Part shown: positions 14,411 through 23,498 of the stretch, piece by piece
Numbering within the stretch: the stretch's first letter is position 1
Layout of the letters: each line of letters begins with the position of its first letter
DNA from: an uncultured Flavobacteriaceae bacterium
GTDB taxonomy: Bacteria > Bacteroidota > Bacteroidia > Flavobacteriales > Flavobacteriaceae
NCBI GenBank assembly: GCA_905182295.1
Contig: CAJJAZ010000006.1
Span: 1-64,000 of the forward strand
Direction of reading: 5' to 3'
DNA length: 64,000 nucleotides
The notes under the pieces: model-generated
The model's database searches: none
Told to the model about the DNA's origin: nothing
Seen by the model: only the letters and a program-made list of their open reading frames with translations
Position numbers and translations under genes: made by a program

Positions 14411-15169
14411 ATGGAAGAATGGTACCACTATTTGTTATTAGTAGTTGTTGGTTTTACAGTTGGGTTTGTAAATACCATGGCTGGAGGAGGATCTTTGTTG
14501 TCTCTTCCAGTGTTAATTTTTTTGGGTTTACCTCCCTCAGTGGCCAATGGTACCAATAGGGTAGCCATAGTGATTCAAACTGCCTTGGGAACCGCTGGAT
14601 TTAAGAGTAAAGGGGTGTCTACCTATCCTTTTAATATGTATTTGGCAGTAACCGCTTTTATTGGTTCTATCATAGGGGCTAATATTGCAATAGATATTAA
14701 GGGAGAAACTTTTAATAAGATTTTAGCCATAATTATGGTGGCAGTGGTACTCATTATACTTTTTAAACCTAAAATGAATACAGAGGGCCTTGAAGAGCGC
14801 CTCAAGGGAAAATATTTGGTTTACGCCATGATTGGTTTTTTCTTTTTTGGTATTTATGGCGGCTTTATTAACGCTGGATTGGGCTTTTTAATGATGATAT
14901 TTTTACACGGCGTGAACCGATTGAGCTTGGTAAAAACGAATATGACCAAGGTATCAGTAGTTTGCTTGTATACCATAGCCGCATTGGCTGTGTTTGCTTA
15001 TAATGATAAAGTAGATTGGCTCATTGGTGGAGTACTTGCTGTAGGTAATGGAACAGGTGCTTGGGTGGCGTCTAGGTATTCTGTAAAAAAAGGCGATGGC
15101 TTTATAAAAAAGTTTATGGTCGCTATGATAGTCATTATGGCTATTAAACTTTGGTTCTTTAATACTTAA
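14411..15169 (+). CDS. Sulfite exporter TauE/SafE-family permease (YfcA-like)
   Basis: A 252-residue membrane protein with about eight helices. The first half has GFVNTMAGGGSLLSLPVL (near residue 15), the second GFINAGLGFLMM-like text near residue 155; this AGGGSLL pattern is closest to the YfcA branch. The substrate is unknown; family members move sulfite or related organic anions. It differs clearly from the TauE/SafE protein at 2156, so the two are not a recent duplication. The nitroreductase follows after 17 bp, suggesting one transcript. The start fits the first helix and a -7 element directly upstream. Confidence 0.87.
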   Translation: MEEWYHYLLLVVVGFTVGFVNTMAGGGSLLSLPVLIFLGLPPSVANGTNRVAIVIQTALGTAGFKSKGVSTYPFNMYLAVTAFIGSIIGANIAIDIKGETFNKILAIIMVAVVLIILFKPKMNTEGLEERLKGKYLVYAMIGFFFFGIYGGFINAGLGFLMMIFLHGVNRLSLVKTNMTKVSVVCLYTIAALAVFAYNDKVDWLIGGVLAVGNGTGAWVASRYSVKKGDGFIKKFMVAMIVIMAIKLWFFNT

Positions 15170-15186
15170 ATAACATATAAATCCCT

Positions 15187-15819
15187 ATGAATAATATATT
15201 AGATGCTTTAGAATGGCGATACGCTGTCAAAAAATTTGACGATAAAGCAAGCTTAACAGAGCAGCAAATTCTTGAAGTTAAAAAAGTGTTTAACCTAAGC
15301 GCTAGTTCTTATGGTTTACAGCCCTATAAAATGATTGTAGTTCAAAATCCTGAGTTAAAAGAAAAACTAGTCCCTGCTAGTTTCGGTCAGCAGCAAATCT
15401 CACAATCTGCAGCAATACTTGTTTTTGCTGTTAGAACAGATTTTGACATGGATTATATTGACCAATTTTTTGAGGACATGTCTACAAAAAGACAGATACC
15501 TTTGGAAAATTTAGAGGGGTATAAAAACTTTATGAAAGGATCTTTTGCCAATAAATCTGAAAATGAAATTTCATCTTGGGCTAAAAATCAGGTATACTTA
15601 ACCATGGGCCATATGTTGGTCTCTTTAGCTGCCCTTCAAATAGACGCTTGTCCTATAGAAGGTTTAGACCCACAAGCTTATGATAAAATATTGGATTTAG
15701 ATGCGAAACAACTTAAAACTATCGTAGCTATGCCAATAGGGGTGAGGTCGCCTGACGACGCTTCAGCTACTGCGCTAAAAGTGCGTAAAGACTTGTCAGA
15801 TATAATTATTGACCTTTAA
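15187..15819 (+). CDS. NAD(P)H-dependent nitroreductase-family oxidoreductase
   Basis: A 210-residue flavoprotein of the NfsB/NfnB nitroreductase group. Near the N terminus it has WRYAVKKFD followed by the FMN-binding stretch LSASSYGLQPYK (residues 37-48). Later features are GHMLVSLAALQIDACPIEGLDP (in part: AALQIDACPIEG, near residue 155), where NfsB also contacts FMN, and a C-terminal KVRK motif. Such enzymes reduce nitroaromatics, quinones or flavins with NAD(P)H in the cytoplasm; the physiological substrate is not known. It lies 17 bp after the TauE gene and converges on ribB, with only 16 bp between the two stops and no hairpin terminator there. Confidence 0.88.
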   Translation: MNNILDALEWRYAVKKFDDKASLTEQQILEVKKVFNLSASSYGLQPYKMIVVQNPELKEKLVPASFGQQQISQSAAILVFAVRTDFDMDYIDQFFEDMSTKRQIPLENLEGYKNFMKGSFANKSENEISSWAKNQVYLTMGHMLVSLAALQIDACPIEGLDPQAYDKILDLDAKQLKTIVAMPIGVRSPDDASATALKVRKDLSDIIIDL

Positions 15820-15835
15820 GCAAAAGCTGTTTTAT

Positions 15836-16966
15836 TTAGTACCCTATATAGTCTACAATTTCTAATCCATAGCCTACCATTCCAACCCTTTTGGTTTGTT
15901 GGGCATTGGATAGCAGTTTAATCTTGGATATGTTTAAGTCGTGTAAGATTTGGGCACCCACTCCGTAATCCTTACTGTCCATATCTATTGGTGGAGCTTC
16001 TAAAATTCCTTTGGCCTGGTTTTCCTTTAATTGACCTAGTCTAGAAACTAAATTTAAGACAGAGGACTCTTGGTTAATGAAAACCACAGCACCTTTTTCT
16101 GCTTGATTAATGGCCTTAAACATTCGGTCCAATTTTTGGTCTGGATTATTAGTCAGTGTACCCAGGATGTCATTGTTTATTAAGCTTGAGTTTATTCTGG
16201 TGAGAATGGGTTCTTCTTTTTTCCAACTTCCTTTTGTAAGTGCTATATGCACTTGTTTGTTGGTTGTTTGTTCATAAGCTCTTATCCTAAATTCTCCAAA
16301 ACGGGTTTGTATGTCAAAGTCTTCCTTTTTTTCGATGAGACTGTCGTGTTCCATTCTATAGGCGACCAAGTCTTCAATAGAAACAATTTTAAGATCAAAC
16401 TTTTTAGCAACTTCCAAAAGTTGAGGCAGTCTGGCCATGGTGCCGTCCTCATTCATGATTTCTACTATAACTCCGGCAGGAGAAAAGCCTCCCAGTCTAG
16501 CAAAATCTATAGCGGCCTCTGTATGGCCTGTTCGTCTGAGTACACCTCCTTCTTTAGCTACTAAGGGAAATATATGCCCTGGTTTTGACAGGTCATTGGG
16601 TTTGGTGTTTTTATCTGTAAGCGCTTTAATAGTTTTGGCCCTGTCAGAGGCAGAAATTCCTGTAGTTACACCGTGTCCTTTTAAATCTATGGAAACAGTA
16701 AAGGCTGTTTCAAGTGGGTCTGTATTGTTTTGAACCATACGGTGAAGGGAGAGGATTTCGCACCGTCGCTCCGTGAGGGGTGCACAGATAAGGCCTCTAC
16801 CATGTGTGGCCATGAAATTGATCATATCTGGCGTTACAGCTTCTGCAGCGGCTAAAAAGTCTCCTTCGTTTTCTCTATTTTCGTCATCTACAACGATAAT
16901 TACTTTTCCAGCTTTTATATCTGCAATGGCACTTTCAATAGTATTTAAGGTGCTATTCTCTTTCAT
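15836..16966 (-). CDS. ribB: 3,4-dihydroxy-2-butanone-4-phosphate synthase with degenerate GTP cyclohydrolase II domain
   Basis: 376 residues. Residues 1-205 are a complete RibB domain: [29 protein letters not shown] and RTGHTEA hold the metal and ribulose-5-phosphate ligands. It makes the four-carbon precursor of riboflavin. The C-terminal half follows the RibA (GTP cyclohydrolase II) fold ([26 protein letters not shown]) but contains no cysteine at all, so the three zinc-binding Cys are gone, and the GQG/R-rich catalytic segment is also not recognisable. It resembles the RibBX variant described in Proteobacteria, in which only the RibB part is active. A separate RibA must exist elsewhere. 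It follows lptF/G by 1 bp in an operon. Confidence 0.92.
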   Translation of the reverse strand: MKENSTLNTIESAIADIKAGKVIIVVDDENRENEGDFLAAAEAVTPDMINFMATHGRGLICAPLTERRCEILSLHRMVQNNTDPLETAFTVSIDLKGHGVTTGISASDRAKTIKALTDKNTKPNDLSKPGHIFPLVAKEGGVLRRTGHTEAAIDFARLGGFSPAGVIVEIMNEDGTMARLPQLLEVAKKFDLKIVSIEDLVAYRMEHDSLIEKKEDFDIQTRFGEFRIRAYEQTTNKQVHIALTKGSWKKEEPILTRINSSLINNDILGTLTNNPDQKLDRMFKAINQAEKGAVVFINQESSVLNLVSRLGQLKENQAKGILEAPPIDMDSKDYGVGAQILHDLNISKIKLLSNAQQTKRVGMVGYGLEIVDYIGY

Positions 16967-16967
16967 G

Positions 16968-18425
16968 TTACTTTCTTTTTCTAACGAATATATTTTTAAA
17001 GAAATCTATTATACTTCCGAATTGGACCATTCCTTTGTCTTCTGTAGCTCTTTTGGTCAAGAAAATTCCTAGAGGTAGCATGACTAGGGTAGGGATCCAT
17101 GCGCCAAAAAATGGAGATATATTTCCTTCTTTGGCATAGTTATAGGTGAATACTCCGAGGAAGTAATAGGTTAAAAACAGTACAATGGCAATCACCATTG
17201 GGAGTCCTACCCCCCCTTTTCTGATAATTGCTCCCAGTGGTGCCCCTACAAAAAACAGGACAATGCAGGAGAGCGCAAGGGCGTATTTTTTATGTAATGA
17301 CAAGGCGTGCATATTGTAAATTTTATACCTGATTAAGAGCTCTTTACGTTTTGTTTGAATGGTGAGCGCAGACATGGTGATTTTATTTATAGCCTCCGTG
17401 ATGATTTGAGTGCCTTGTACAGGGGTGAAATTCTTTAACATACTATCGATAGAAGGTAGGCTGTCTAATGGCATTGCTGCAAAAGCGGAATCTTTGGGCG
17501 TTTCTAAGGCAATAGTCCTCAGTTGAATTCCCATCCTTTCTGTAATATTTTTTGACAATGCCTCCACGATTACTGCATTGTTGTTTGTGATGGAATCCAT
17601 GTCTCTTCTGAGTTCAATGACATTTTTCATCTTATCACTATTTCCCTCCATTTGCTCATCCATATCTACCATATTAAGCTCTGTAAGGTCTATATTAATG
17701 GTATAAGTTTCAAAATTAGAGACTGCGTAAGGATGTTTTTGGTGGTTTTTACTAGTTGTGACACTGAGTCCTTCATAGTAGTGCCCATCTTTTAAAACAA
17801 GCTTGATGAGATTGCTGTTTTCTGAACTGAGTAATTCTCCTTCTTTTGCTTTGATTACAGTGGTATTGATTTGATTTTCAGTTTTTTTATGTATGGTTAC
17901 ATCTCTCAAGTATCGGTCATTTTCTCCATACTTTTCTTGTACAAGAATGGTCATGCCTGTTCCTTCAAATTCACTAAATAATCCCTCTGCAATGGCTACA
18001 GCAGGTTTTACTTTAGCTATATTTTTTTTGAGACTATAGGATTTAAGCTCCGCAGCTGGAATGATCCTGTCTGCAAAATAAAAAGTGATTAAACCCAATA
18101 TACTTACTAAAACAATGAGTGTTCTCATGGATCGTTGTAAGGATATTCCAGAGGCTTTCATTGCGGCAAACTCATAGTGCTCTGCAAAGGTTCCGAAGGT
18201 TAAAATAGAGGACAAGAGTACCGTTAAAGGGAGTACTTTTTCTGTGAGATTTGGTAGTAGGTAGAATATGAATTTTCCAATAATAAATAGGTCCAATCCT
18301 TTTCCTGCTAAGTTGTCTATATACAACCAAATGGATTGGAAGATGAATATAAACATCAGTATCACAAAAGCACTTAGGAAGTTGTAAACAAACCTAGTGA
18401 GTATGTATCTGTCTAGAATTCTCAC
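16968..18425 (-). CDS. LptF/LptG-family lipopolysaccharide export permease
   Basis: A 485-residue inner-membrane protein of the YjgP/YjgQ family. Three helices at the N terminus (ILDRYILTRF start, helices to about residue 115), a periplasmic beta-rich domain of about 230 residues, and three C-terminal helices (ALALSCIVLFFVGAPLGAI region) match the LptF/G fold. It works with the LptB ATPase to pull LPS out of the inner membrane. Bacteroidota often carry this single large homologue. It starts with GTG, and its start overlaps the lolA stop by 4 bp (GTGA), indicating coupled translation. The neighbours lolA and ftsK place it in an envelope-biogenesis operon. Confidence 0.9.
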   Translation of the reverse strand: MRILDRYILTRFVYNFLSAFVILMFIFIFQSIWLYIDNLAGKGLDLFIIGKFIFYLLPNLTEKVLPLTVLLSSILTFGTFAEHYEFAAMKASGISLQRSMRTLIVLVSILGLITFYFADRIIPAAELKSYSLKKNIAKVKPAVAIAEGLFSEFEGTGMTILVQEKYGENDRYLRDVTIHKKTENQINTTVIKAKEGELLSSENSNLIKLVLKDGHYYEGLSVTTSKNHQKHPYAVSNFETYTINIDLTELNMVDMDEQMEGNSDKMKNVIELRRDMDSITNNNAVIVEALSKNITERMGIQLRTIALETPKDSAFAAMPLDSLPSIDSMLKNFTPVQGTQIITEAINKITMSALTIQTKRKELLIRYKIYNMHALSLHKKYALALSCIVLFFVGAPLGAIIRKGGVGLPMVIAIVLFLTYYFLGVFTYNYAKEGNISPFFGAWIPTLVMLPLGIFLTKRATEDKGMVQFGSIIDFFKNIFVRKRK

Positions 18426-19054
18426 TCTTTTATGATATAGTAACCCAATTCAATATATTTTTTCTCATCAAAAGAAAAAAGATCTGGAGGTGAGTTTGTG
18501 TTGGTTTCGTATTTCGTAATAGTGATGGTAGTTTGGGTACCGTTTTTACCTGTTTCAATGACTTTGTACACTTCCTTTTTCTGATTGTCAATGCCCAATA
18601 AAATGTGGGCTATATCTGCATTACTATCTATTGGAATGAGTTTAATATATTGAACTTTTTTATTTCCGACATTTTGAGCAATGTCCCACTGAAAGCGATA
18701 GCCTTCGTTGTAAAAACTCAATATTTTTGCTGGGTTCATCTCTGATTCGGCATCTTCATTAGAGACTATGGATACCTCTTCGTTTTCAGGGACTATGGTG
18801 TAGGTGTTTTTAGTGTCATTTAACTGTATGATACCCAAATATTCAAAACGATATTTTTTCCCTTTGAGCTGAACTTTTCCTGAAGTTTCTTGATTTATAT
18901 TTGCCTCTGCACTGTATAGATTGTAATTAAATTGAAGGCTTACATTTTCTTGGGCTAAGAGCTTGTCTGTAACCTCTTTCAGTAATGCCTTAGATACGTC
19001 TTGTGACCACGAAAATGAGCAAACACTTATTAATAGTAAAAATATCTTATTCAT
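18422..19054 (-). CDS. LolA-like outer-membrane lipoprotein carrier protein
   Basis: A 210-residue periplasmic protein with a signal peptide (MNKIFLLLISVCSFSWSQ) and a LolA fold: the strands FNYNLYSAEAN, SGKVQLKGKKYRFEY and a C-terminal FSFDEKKY motif are typical. It carries lipoproteins across the periplasm. The ATG at 19054 is preferred because it gives a clean signal peptide; an ATG at 19069 would add MKPKK. The start overlaps the end of ftsK by 8 bp, and the stop overlaps the permease start, so ftsK, lolA and the permease are tightly coupled. Sequence identity to E. coli LolA appears low, as usual for Bacteroidota. Confidence 0.85.
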   Translation of the reverse strand: MNKIFLLLISVCSFSWSQDVSKALLKEVTDKLLAQENVSLQFNYNLYSAEANINQETSGKVQLKGKKYRFEYLGIIQLNDTKNTYTIVPENEEVSIVSNEDAESEMNPAKILSFYNEGYRFQWDIAQNVGNKKVQYIKLIPIDSNADIAHILLGIDNQKKEVYKVIETGKNGTQTTITITKYETNTNSPPDLFSFDEKKYIELGYYIIKE

Positions 19055-21494
19055 TTTTTTGGGTTTCATTGTCTAATAATTGTTGTAAACCAAGCATATC
19101 TTGAACGAGTACTTGCCTTGCTTTACTCCCTTCGAATGGGCCTACAATTCCAGCAGCTTCCAATTGATCTACAATTCTACCAGCCCTGTTGTAGCCTAAT
19201 TTTAATTTTCTCTGAATGAGTGATGCAGACCCTTGTTGAGCTATGACTATGACTTCTGCTGCTTCTCTAAACATGGCATCTCTTTCGGAAATATTATAAT
19301 CTATAGTACTCCCTGCTTCTTCACCTACATATTCAGGCAGTAAATACGCTTCCGGATATGCCCTTTGCGAACCAATAAAGTCTGTGATTTTTTCTACTTC
19401 AGGGGTGTCTACAAAAGCACATTGTATCCTAGTAACGTCATTCCCTTGGGTATATAACATATCTCCTCTCCCGATTAATTGGTCTGCACCTTGGCTGTCT
19501 AGAATAGTTCTAGAATCTATCTTTGAAGTGACCCTAAACGCAATTCTTGCCGGGAAGTTGGCCTTTATAATTCCAGTAATAACATTTACAGAAGGCCTTT
19601 GGGTGGCTACTATAAGGTGAATTCCAATGGCTCTAGCCAATTGCGCCAATCGCGCAATAGGGGTTTCTACTTCTTTTCCTGCAGTCATAATTAAATCTGC
19701 AAACTCATCTATGACGAGTACTATGTAAGGAAGAAATTTATGACCGTCGTTTGGGTTGAGTTTTCTGGCTTTGAATTTTGTATTGTATTCTTTAATGTTT
19801 CGCACCATGGCGATTTTGAGCAATTCGTAGCGGTTGTCCATCTCTATACAAAGAGAGTTTAAGGTGTGAATTACTTTGGTATTGTCTGTTATTATAGCGT
19901 CTTCTACATCTGGAAGCTTGGCCAAATAATGTCTTTCAATCTTATTAAATAGGGTGAGTTCTACTTTTTTTGGATCTACCAATACAAATTTAACCTCTGC
20001 AGGGTGTTTTTTATAAAGCAGTGAGGTGAGTACGGCATTTAATCCCACAGACTTTCCTTGACCTGTAGCTCCAGCCATTAGCATATGAGGCATTTTGGCT
20101 AAATCTACTACAAAGGTTTCGTTTGAAATTGTTTTTCCAAAAGCGATGGGCAATTCCATAGCGGCATTTTGAAATTTAGCAGACGCTATTACAGAACGCA
20201 TTGAAACGGTAGTTGGATTTTTGTTAGGCACTTCAATTCCAATGGTTCCTTTTCCCGGTATAGGGGCAATAATTCTAATCCCTAAAGCAGCCAGAGAAAG
20301 TGCAATGTCGTCTTCTAAATTCTTTATTTTAGAAATTCTTACACCCGCTTCAGGAACTATTTCATACAGTGTTACCGTGGGTCCTATGGTCGCTTTAATC
20401 TGGGCAATACCAATGTTGTAGTTTTTAAGGGTCTCAACTATTTTAACCTTATTTTCTTCTAATTCCTCCTCATTTATAGTAATTCCTGATTCTCCGCCGT
20501 GTTTTTCTAGTAGATCTAAGGAGGGGAATTTATAGTTAGAAAGTTCTAGGGTAGGGTCAAAGGCACCAAAGTCTTTGAGTAATTGGTTGGATAAATTATC
20601 TGTACTCTCTTCTTCCTGGTCAATGGCAGCTACTTCAATTTCTAGATTTTCAGGAGCTATTGTAACTGTTTTTTCTTTTTTAGTGGAAACATCAGATATA
20701 GAGAATTCTTTTTCAATGGTCTCTGAAGAAGAGGGGGGTATTTTTTTATTTTCTGCTGTAGCAGTTTTCGCTATTCCATCGGATTCCTCTTGCTCTTCGC
20801 TTTCTTCCATCAGTTTTTGCAATGGAGTTGGCTCATTTATATTTGATCTGTGGGTATAAGGATCTACTATATCATTTTCAGTTTCCGCTTCCTCCACCAT
20901 AGGTGTGGGCTTAAAACGGGCAAAAAACCTTACAAAGGATTGTGGGTTGAAATTAAACACCCTCACAATAAATAGGATAAAAAAGATAGAAAGTGACAAT
21001 GTAAGTCCAGTACTGCCAATATAATCTAGGGCAAGATCCTTTATTTCAAATCCCATGACACCACCAAAAATGGGGTAGGTATCTGCAGTGAATCCTAATG
21101 TGACACTTATAAAAAGAGCAGAATACAATCCCCAAAACCAAATTTTGTAAAGTGATTTTTTGGGCAAGCTTAAAAATATATAAAACCCACTGATACAAAC
21201 CAAACTAGATAAAATCAGGGCACTGAGTCCCAATCCTTTATACACAAAAAAATAGCCTAGCGCTGCACCTAATTTATTAAGGGCATTCTTTGCGGCTACT
21301 TCTCTGTCTAGAAAAGCACTCAAGACGCTCTGGTCTTCTTGCCAATGGTTTAAAAAGGAAATAAAAGAAATAGACAATGATAAACCAATGACCAAAATAG
21401 CAAAGCCAATAATGACTTTGTTCTTTTTTGAAATCTCAAGCTTTAATTTAGGAGTGCTTTTCTTATGTAGGTGGTCACTTGCCTTTTTAGCCAT
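19047..21494 (-). CDS. ftsK: DNA translocase FtsK
   Basis: An 815-residue septal DNA pump. The N terminus has four to five membrane helices (residues 25-180), then a short acidic linker (about 200-320), then the motor: Walker A GATGQGKS, Walker B VLVIDEFADL, and the arginine-rich RLAQLARAIGIHLIVATQRPS segment seen in part as ARAIGIHLIVATQRPS. The last 65 residues are the winged-helix gamma domain (SASLIQRKLKLGYNRAGRI) that recognises polar KOPS sequences. It moves chromosome ends through the division septum and activates XerCD. The linker is short compared with E. coli FtsK. It is the first gene of the ftsK-lolA-lptF/G-ribB operon. Confidence 0.97.
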   Translation of the reverse strand: MAKKASDHLHKKSTPKLKLEISKKNKVIIGFAILVIGLSLSISFISFLNHWQEDQSVLSAFLDREVAAKNALNKLGAALGYFFVYKGLGLSALILSSLVCISGFYIFLSLPKKSLYKIWFWGLYSALFISVTLGFTADTYPIFGGVMGFEIKDLALDYIGSTGLTLSLSIFFILFIVRVFNFNPQSFVRFFARFKPTPMVEEAETENDIVDPYTHRSNINEPTPLQKLMEESEEQEESDGIAKTATAENKKIPPSSSETIEKEFSISDVSTKKEKTVTIAPENLEIEVAAIDQEEESTDNLSNQLLKDFGAFDPTLELSNYKFPSLDLLEKHGGESGITINEEELEENKVKIVETLKNYNIGIAQIKATIGPTVTLYEIVPEAGVRISKIKNLEDDIALSLAALGIRIIAPIPGKGTIGIEVPNKNPTTVSMRSVIASAKFQNAAMELPIAFGKTISNETFVVDLAKMPHMLMAGATGQGKSVGLNAVLTSLLYKKHPAEVKFVLVDPKKVELTLFNKIERHYLAKLPDVEDAIITDNTKVIHTLNSLCIEMDNRYELLKIAMVRNIKEYNTKFKARKLNPNDGHKFLPYIVLVIDEFADLIMTAGKEVETPIARLAQLARAIGIHLIVATQRPSVNVITGIIKANFPARIAFRVTSKIDSRTILDSQGADQLIGRGDMLYTQGNDVTRIQCAFVDTPEVEKITDFIGSQRAYPEAYLLPEYVGEEAGSTIDYNISERDAMFREAAEVIVIAQQGSASLIQRKLKLGYNRAGRIVDQLEAAGIVGPFEGSKARQVLVQDMLGLQQLLDNETQKNE

Positions 21495-21513
21495 TGTGAG
21501 GTTGTTACTATTT

Positions 21514-22011
21514 TTAAAGTACAGCTAAGGCTGCTTCGTAGTTAGGCTCATCTACAATTTCATTGACTTGTTCTGTGTAGATTACTTTTCCATTGGTGTC
21601 AATAACAACCACAGCCCTCGAATGTAAAGGCGCTAAAGGTCCTTCAGTGAAACTGACTCCGTAGTCTCCACCAAATTTTCCTGTTTTAAAATCTGAAAGG
21701 TTTACGACATTTTCTAAGCCTTCTGCACCACAAAACCTGGCTTGTGCAAATGGAAGGTCTTTAGAAATACATAAAACAACCGTATTGTCCTTAGCAGCCC
21801 CCATTTTATTAAAAGATCTTACAGATTGAGCACAGGTACCCGTATCTATACTTGGAAAAATATTAAGAATGATGTTCTTACCGCTAAAATCATTTAATGA
21901 CTTATCAGATAAGTCAGATGCAGTAAGTGTAAAATCGGGTGCATTGCTTCCCACTGTTGGAAGTGTGCCTATAGTTTGTAAAGGAGTTCCTTTTAAATGT
22001 ACTGTTGCCAT
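21514..22011 (-). CDS. tpx: Thiol peroxidase
   Basis: A 165-residue atypical 2-Cys peroxiredoxin. Peroxidatic Cys60 lies in [10 protein letters not shown] and resolving Cys94 in ARFCGAEG, at the same positions as in E. coli Tpx. It reduces hydrogen and alkyl hydroperoxides using thioredoxin. It is 19 bp upstream of ftsK on the same strand, so some read-through into ftsK is possible. A terminator at 22061-22085 isolates it from the thioredoxin/AhpC genes behind it. All key residues are intact. Confidence 0.96.
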   Translation of the reverse strand: MATVHLKGTPLQTIGTLPTVGSNAPDFTLTASDLSDKSLNDFSGKNIILNIFPSIDTGTCAQSVRSFNKMGAAKDNTVVLCISKDLPFAQARFCGAEGLENVVNLSDFKTGKFGGDYGVSFTEGPLAPLHSRAVVVIDTNGKVIYTEQVNEIVDEPNYEAALAVL

Positions 22012-22060
22012 AAATGAAATTTTAGTCTATAAAAATACGCTATTTGGAGAAGACCAAAAA

Positions 22061-22085
22061 AAAAATCTCCTAATAGGAGATTTTT
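22061..22085 (-). terminator. Terminator after the AhpC-thioredoxin genes
   Basis: AAAAATCTCCT (22061-22071), loop AAT, AGGAGATTTTT (22075-22085): a perfect 11-bp stem, with about ten T following on the minus strand. Confidence 0.9.
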
Positions 22086-22137
22086 AATTTAATAAGGTAA
22101 ATATAAAGCCCTTTTATAGCATTAAGTGCGCTATAAA

Positions 22138-22395
22138 TTATTTGTCAATTGCGCCTAAGACTCTTTTCATGAAGTTGTTTAAAGCCTCTTTTTTAGGGGT
22201 GCCAGCAGCAATAGTTTTTTGGACCTCCACTGCGCCATAAAGGTTTGAAATCAATTCTCCTATAACATCTAATTCTTTATCTTTTAAGGAAGAAATTTCA
22301 CAAATTGACTCTAGAGTTTCAATGGTTTCTTCTAAATAATCAACGTCATTTTCTTCTACAAAAGAAAGCAAATGTTTAATGACTGGTAATTTCAT
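22138..22395 (-). CDS. Small conserved flavobacterial protein (DUF6952-like)
   Basis: An 85-residue, mostly helical, acidic protein with no Cys in a redox motif and no signal peptide, so cytoplasmic. I recall the same protein (ELDVIGELISNLYGA and TPKKEALNNFMKRVLG motifs) as a conserved partner in Flavobacteriaceae, but its function is not known. Its start lies 20 bp inside the end of the thioredoxin gene, so the two are translationally coupled. Together with AhpC upstream this suggests a role linked to peroxide or thiol stress, which is inference from position only. Confidence 0.75.
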   Translation of the reverse strand: MKLPVIKHLLSFVEENDVDYLEETIETLESICEISSLKDKELDVIGELISNLYGAVEVQKTIAAGTPKKEALNNFMKRVLGAIDK

Positions 22396-22690
22396 TGACT
22401 AGTGTTTTAAGTACGTCGTATTTATTGGTTTGTACTTGGTTTAAAAGCACCCCACCTGAAAAAGCTGCAAAGGTAGGTAGGTTGTCTACTTGGGCTAATT
22501 TTCTAGATTCAGGAAATTTTTCAGCATCGGCCATAACGAATGTTATGGCTTCATTTTCCTGGGCTTCTTTTTTGAATTTTGGTTTCATGATCCTACAATT
22601 GCCACACCAAGTAGCACTGTATTGAACCATCACCTTTGGATTTTGGGCAATTATTTTTGCTAAATTATCTTGTTCTAATTCTACAACCAT
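22376..22690 (-). CDS. Thioredoxin-family protein
   Basis: A 104-residue single-domain thioredoxin. The active site is WCGNC (Cys29 and Cys32) in place of the classical WCGPC; the Pro-to-Asn change should alter the redox potential. The cis-Pro segment NLPTFAAF is present, and there is no signal peptide, so it is cytoplasmic. It lies 60 bp after ahpC and overlaps the next small gene, which makes it a likely electron donor to AhpC or the neighbouring Tpx. A dedicated reductase is not in the window. Confidence 0.92.
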   Translation of the reverse strand: MVVELEQDNLAKIIAQNPKVMVQYSATWCGNCRIMKPKFKKEAQENEAITFVMADAEKFPESRKLAQVDNLPTFAAFSGGVLLNQVQTNKYDVLKTLVNEITSH

Positions 22691-22750
22691 CTATACATTA
22701 TTTATTGAGGTAAAAGCGGGGCTATTGCCCCGCCTAAATTTATTTAAGGA

Positions 22751-23389
22751 TTAGTGAGAAGCTAAATAGCTTGCAACACCGTCTCTATTTGCAGACATGG
22801 CATCTTTTCCTTCTTCCCAATTTGCAGGACAAACTTCTCCATTTTTCTGAACGTGTGTGTAAGCATCGATCAAACGGATGAATTCTTGTACATTTCTTCC
22901 AAGAGGCATGTGGTTTATTCCTTCGTGAAAAACAGTTCCTTCCTCATCAATAAGATAAGTGGCTCTATAGGTAACATTGTCTCCCTCTAAAAGTACCACG
23001 CCTGAGTTTTCATCGTATTGTTGTTCTGTAGCATCTAATATGTCTAAAACAGCAGATAAGTTTCTGTTGCTGTCTGCAACTAATGGATAGGTTACTCCTT
23101 CAATACCACCGTTGTCTTTTGGGGTGTTTAACCAAGCAAAATGAACTTCTGCAGTATCACAAGAGGCACCAATAACCATGGTGTTTCTTTTTTCAAAGTC
23201 TGCTAGTGCATCTTGAAATGCGTGTAATTCTGTAGGGCACACAAATGTGAAATCCTTTGGGTACCAGAATAATAATACTTTTTTGTTGTTTTTTTGAGCT
23301 TCCTCTAAAATGTTAATTTTAAAGGTATCACCCATTTCATTCATTGCATTTACGCTTAAATCTGGAAATTTTTTTCCTACAAAGGCCAT
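22751..23389 (-). CDS. Typical 2-Cys peroxiredoxin (AhpC/Prx1 type)
   Basis: A 212-residue peroxidase that reduces hydrogen peroxide and organic hydroperoxides. Peroxidatic Cys51 is in DFTFVCPTEL, and the resolving Cys is in GEVCPANW near residue 187. The GGIEG and YL-containing C-terminal tail is of the peroxide-sensitive type. It is the first gene of an operon with a thioredoxin and a small partner protein. A perfect -7 element (23416-23423, minus strand) lies 26 bp upstream. A 110-bp gap without a hairpin separates it from the NhaC gene behind it. Confidence 0.95.
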   Translation of the reverse strand: MAFVGKKFPDLSVNAMNEMGDTFKINILEEAQKNNKKVLLFWYPKDFTFVCPTELHAFQDALADFEKRNTMVIGASCDTAEVHFAWLNTPKDNGGIEGVTYPLVADSNRNLSAVLDILDATEQQYDENSGVVLLEGDNVTYRATYLIDEEGTVFHEGINHMPLGRNVQEFIRLIDAYTHVQKNGEVCPANWEEGKDAMSANRDGVASYLASH

Positions 23390-23415
23390 AGTAATTTATT
23401 TATTATTTTATGGTT

Positions 23416-23423
23416 CAAAAGTA
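23416..23423 (-). promoter_or_regulatory. -7 promoter element of the AhpC operon
   Basis: On the minus strand this reads TACTTTTG (TAnnTTTG), 26 bp before the start codon. No -33 TTG is seen at 17-20 bp. Confidence 0.45.
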
Positions 23424-23498
23424 CGGCAAACTACTGCTTTAAAAAAAGCAACAGCTTACTTTTAAACAATAGAACTATAAGAAAAATTGATAAGGAGA

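Noticed and set aside
2156-15169. The two TauE/SafE genes as a duplication flanking the island
   Set aside because: Their motifs and lengths differ too much; they belong to different branches.
15820-15835. Terminator between nitroreductase and ribB
   Set aside because: Only 16 bp separate the stops and no stable hairpin is present.
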